Below are positions 62,600 to 64,000 of a DNA stretch of 64,000 nucleotides, piece by piece. Under the pieces are notes generated by a model. The model did not search any database, had not been told where the DNA came from, and worked only from the letters and a program-made list of their open reading frames with translations. Positions within the stretch are counted from its first letter, which is position 1; each line of letters starts with the position of its first letter. The DNA comes from Nonomuraea jabiensis (GTDB lineage: Bacteria > Actinomycetota > Actinomycetes > Streptosporangiales > Streptosporangiaceae): contig NZ_JACHMB010000001.1 of assembly GCF_014204795.1 (NCBI RefSeq), positions 2,790,001 through 2,854,000 on the forward strand, given 5' to 3'. The position numbers were made by a program, and so were the translations under genes.

Positions 62600-63799
62600 A
62601 TGACCGGGACGAACGACGTCAGCAGCTGGGTCCGGAGCTGGAGCGCCTCGCCTCAGGCGGCTCACGACGGGCTCGGCTCGTTCGACGACCACCCGCCCCT
62701 CGCCGACGTGACCCTGCGCCAGGTGGTGCGCATCAGCGGTGGTGGGCGCCGGGTACGCGTCCGCTTCACCAACGAGTTCGGGACCGCACCCTTCGCCATC
62801 GGCGCGGCGCAGGTGGGCCTCGCGGTGCCCGGTGGCGGGGTGCGGCCGGGCAGCGAGCGCGTGCTGACCTTCTCCGGCGCACCGGACGTCACCGTACCGG
62901 CGGGCGCGCCGATCCTCAGCGATCCGGTCGACCTGCCCCTGCCCGGCCTCGCCAAGCTGGCGATCAGCCTCTACCTGCCGGGGCGCGTGGAGACCTGCAC
63001 CTGCCACGACCCCGCCCTGGAGACCGGCTGGACGATCCCGGGCAACGCCGTCGCCGCCCCCGCCCTGCCGGAGAACGCCGAGGTCCTGCCGGTGCGGGCC
63101 CTGATCTCCGGCGTAGACCTGCTCGCCGACGCCCCTGCCAAGGCCATCGTGGTGGTGGGCGACTCCCGTACCGACGGCGCCGGCTCGACCCCGGACACCA
63201 ACCACAGCTGGCCGGAGCTGCTGGCCGCGCGTCTCGCCAAGCAGGGCGGCGTGGCCACCGGCTACGTCTCCAACCAGGGCATCAGCGGCAACCGGATGCT
63301 CAACGACGGCATCGGTGCCGCCGCCCTGGCCCGCTTCGACCGTGACGTGCTGGCGACGCCCGGCCTCGGCTACGTGGTGCTCTCCGTGGGCGGCAACGAC
63401 ATCGGCATCTCGTTCGCCCCACGGGACGACGGCCTCATGGCCGATTTCCTGAAGAGGTTCCCCGGCGCGCCGGTGACGGCGGACGACGTCATCGCGGGCT
63501 ACCGCCAGCTGGTCGCCCGGGCGCACGAACGTGGCGTCAAGGTCTACGCCACCACGATCGCGCCCTTCGAAGGCACGGAGATCTACACGCCGGAGGGCGA
63601 GAGCGCACGCCAGACGGTCAACGAATGGATCCGCACCGGCGGCGCCTTCGACGCTGTGCTGGACTTCGACGCCGTCTGGCGCGACCCGGGCCGCCCCAGC
63701 CGGATCAGGGAGGGCTTCCACGCCGGCGATCATCTGCACGGCAGCGATGCGGGCTACCAGGCCCTGGCCGACTCCATAGACCTGTCGCTGTTCAGCTGA
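62600..63799 (+). CDS. SGNH/GDSL-family hydrolase
   Basis: The product is 399 aa. An N-terminal beta-rich part (WVRSWSASPQAA, RFTNEFGTAPFAIG) precedes the hydrolase domain: block I IVVVGDSRTDGAG (nucleophile Ser), block II SNQGISGNRML, block III SVGGNDIG, and block V HAGDHLHGSDAGY (Asp/His). This two-part form is common in actinobacterial esterases. No signal peptide is seen, so it is probably cytosolic or leaves by another route. The ATG follows CGGAGGCC. Confidence 0.9.
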   Translation: MTGTNDVSSWVRSWSASPQAAHDGLGSFDDHPPLADVTLRQVVRISGGGRRVRVRFTNEFGTAPFAIGAAQVGLAVPGGGVRPGSERVLTFSGAPDVTVPAGAPILSDPVDLPLPGLAKLAISLYLPGRVETCTCHDPALETGWTIPGNAVAAPALPENAEVLPVRALISGVDLLADAPAKAIVVVGDSRTDGAGSTPDTNHSWPELLAARLAKQGGVATGYVSNQGISGNRMLNDGIGAAALARFDRDVLATPGLGYVVLSVGGNDIGISFAPRDDGLMADFLKRFPGAPVTADDVIAGYRQLVARAHERGVKVYATTIAPFEGTEIYTPEGESARQTVNEWIRTGGAFDAVLDFDAVWRDPGRPSRIREGFHAGDHLHGSDAGYQALADSIDLSLFS

Positions 63800-64000
63800 G
63801 TCAGCCGGCGTGAGGTCCGCGCGGGAGTTTGCGGTCGTGGTCTTCGGCATCCGCGGACGGCGTTCCTGAAAGTCCCCACCGGAGCGCACTCCTCGCGCAG
63901 TAGCGTGCCTGGCATGGCCCGTGAACGCCTGGCCGAGTGCTCGACGCGTCGGCGGAGCCGGCCGCGTCCAGCGTCCATCGGCAGCTTCCCAGGACCGACC
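63800..64000. other. right-end stretch
   Basis: No supported gene. An ATG at 63914 opens a basic frame to the window edge, without a clear ribosome site. Confidence 0.3.

Overview
The window is high-GC actinobacterial chromosome. Four things point to Streptosporangiaceae or a close relative such as Nonomuraea: a fused MFS transporter/thymidylate kinase, a multi-domain chaplin, a PSP1 - holB - tmk - topA neighbourhood, and SigE-type ECF factors. The family assignment is inference from gene content, not from a search.

Layout. 1-9.6 kb is ordinary accessory chromosome: a GntR/FadR regulator with the start of a sugar-type ABC binding lipoprotein, a DUF305 lipoprotein, a phosphotransferase-like gene, a seven-bladed WD40 protein with a methyltransferase, a septum-formation-domain lipoprotein, and a NarL-type two-component pair. 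9.6-25.3 kb is largely conserved core: tRNA-Thr(CGT), a PSP1/RicT-like protein, an ECF sigma factor with two FtsX-extracellular-domain proteins, holB, MFS-tmk, a metallophosphoesterase, topA, DUF5703, and an eight-repeat chaplin.

25.68-52.26 kb looks like one genomic island in tRNA-Leu(GAG). The last 15 bases of the tRNA plus CAG recur as an exact 18-bp direct repeat 26.5 kb away (25755-25772 and 52246-52263). Immediately past the right copy lies a terminator-like hairpin that would suit the original tRNA. Inside are a truncated serine integrase next to the tRNA, truncated and frameshifted TadE/TadG-like genes, a large LysM-BTAD membrane protein, and a complete type I-E CRISPR-Cas locus. That locus has cas3, cse1, cse2, cas7, cas5, cas6e, cas1 and cas2 on the minus strand between two plus-strand arrays of about 51 and about 123 repeats. 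A DUF2637 (SpdB-like) protein follows. The 243-bp gap between cas3 and cse1 holds two or three degenerate repeats that resemble a mini-array. This is the most intriguing unexplained element.

52.3-64 kb returns to chromosome. An integrase N-terminal remnant is followed by a translationally coupled cluster (GT2 glycosyltransferase, TIGR04282 protein, NAD epimerase, GT87 membrane glycosyltransferase), a molybdopterin oxidoreductase fused to a cytochrome-b-like membrane part with a frameshifted membrane partner, a second TIGR04282 protein with a methyltransferase, an NAD(P)H oxidoreductase-like flavoprotein, a VOC protein behind a palindromic operator, a 1.1-kb stretch of gene remnants, and an SGNH hydrolase.

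Repeat counts were made by hand and may be off by one or two.
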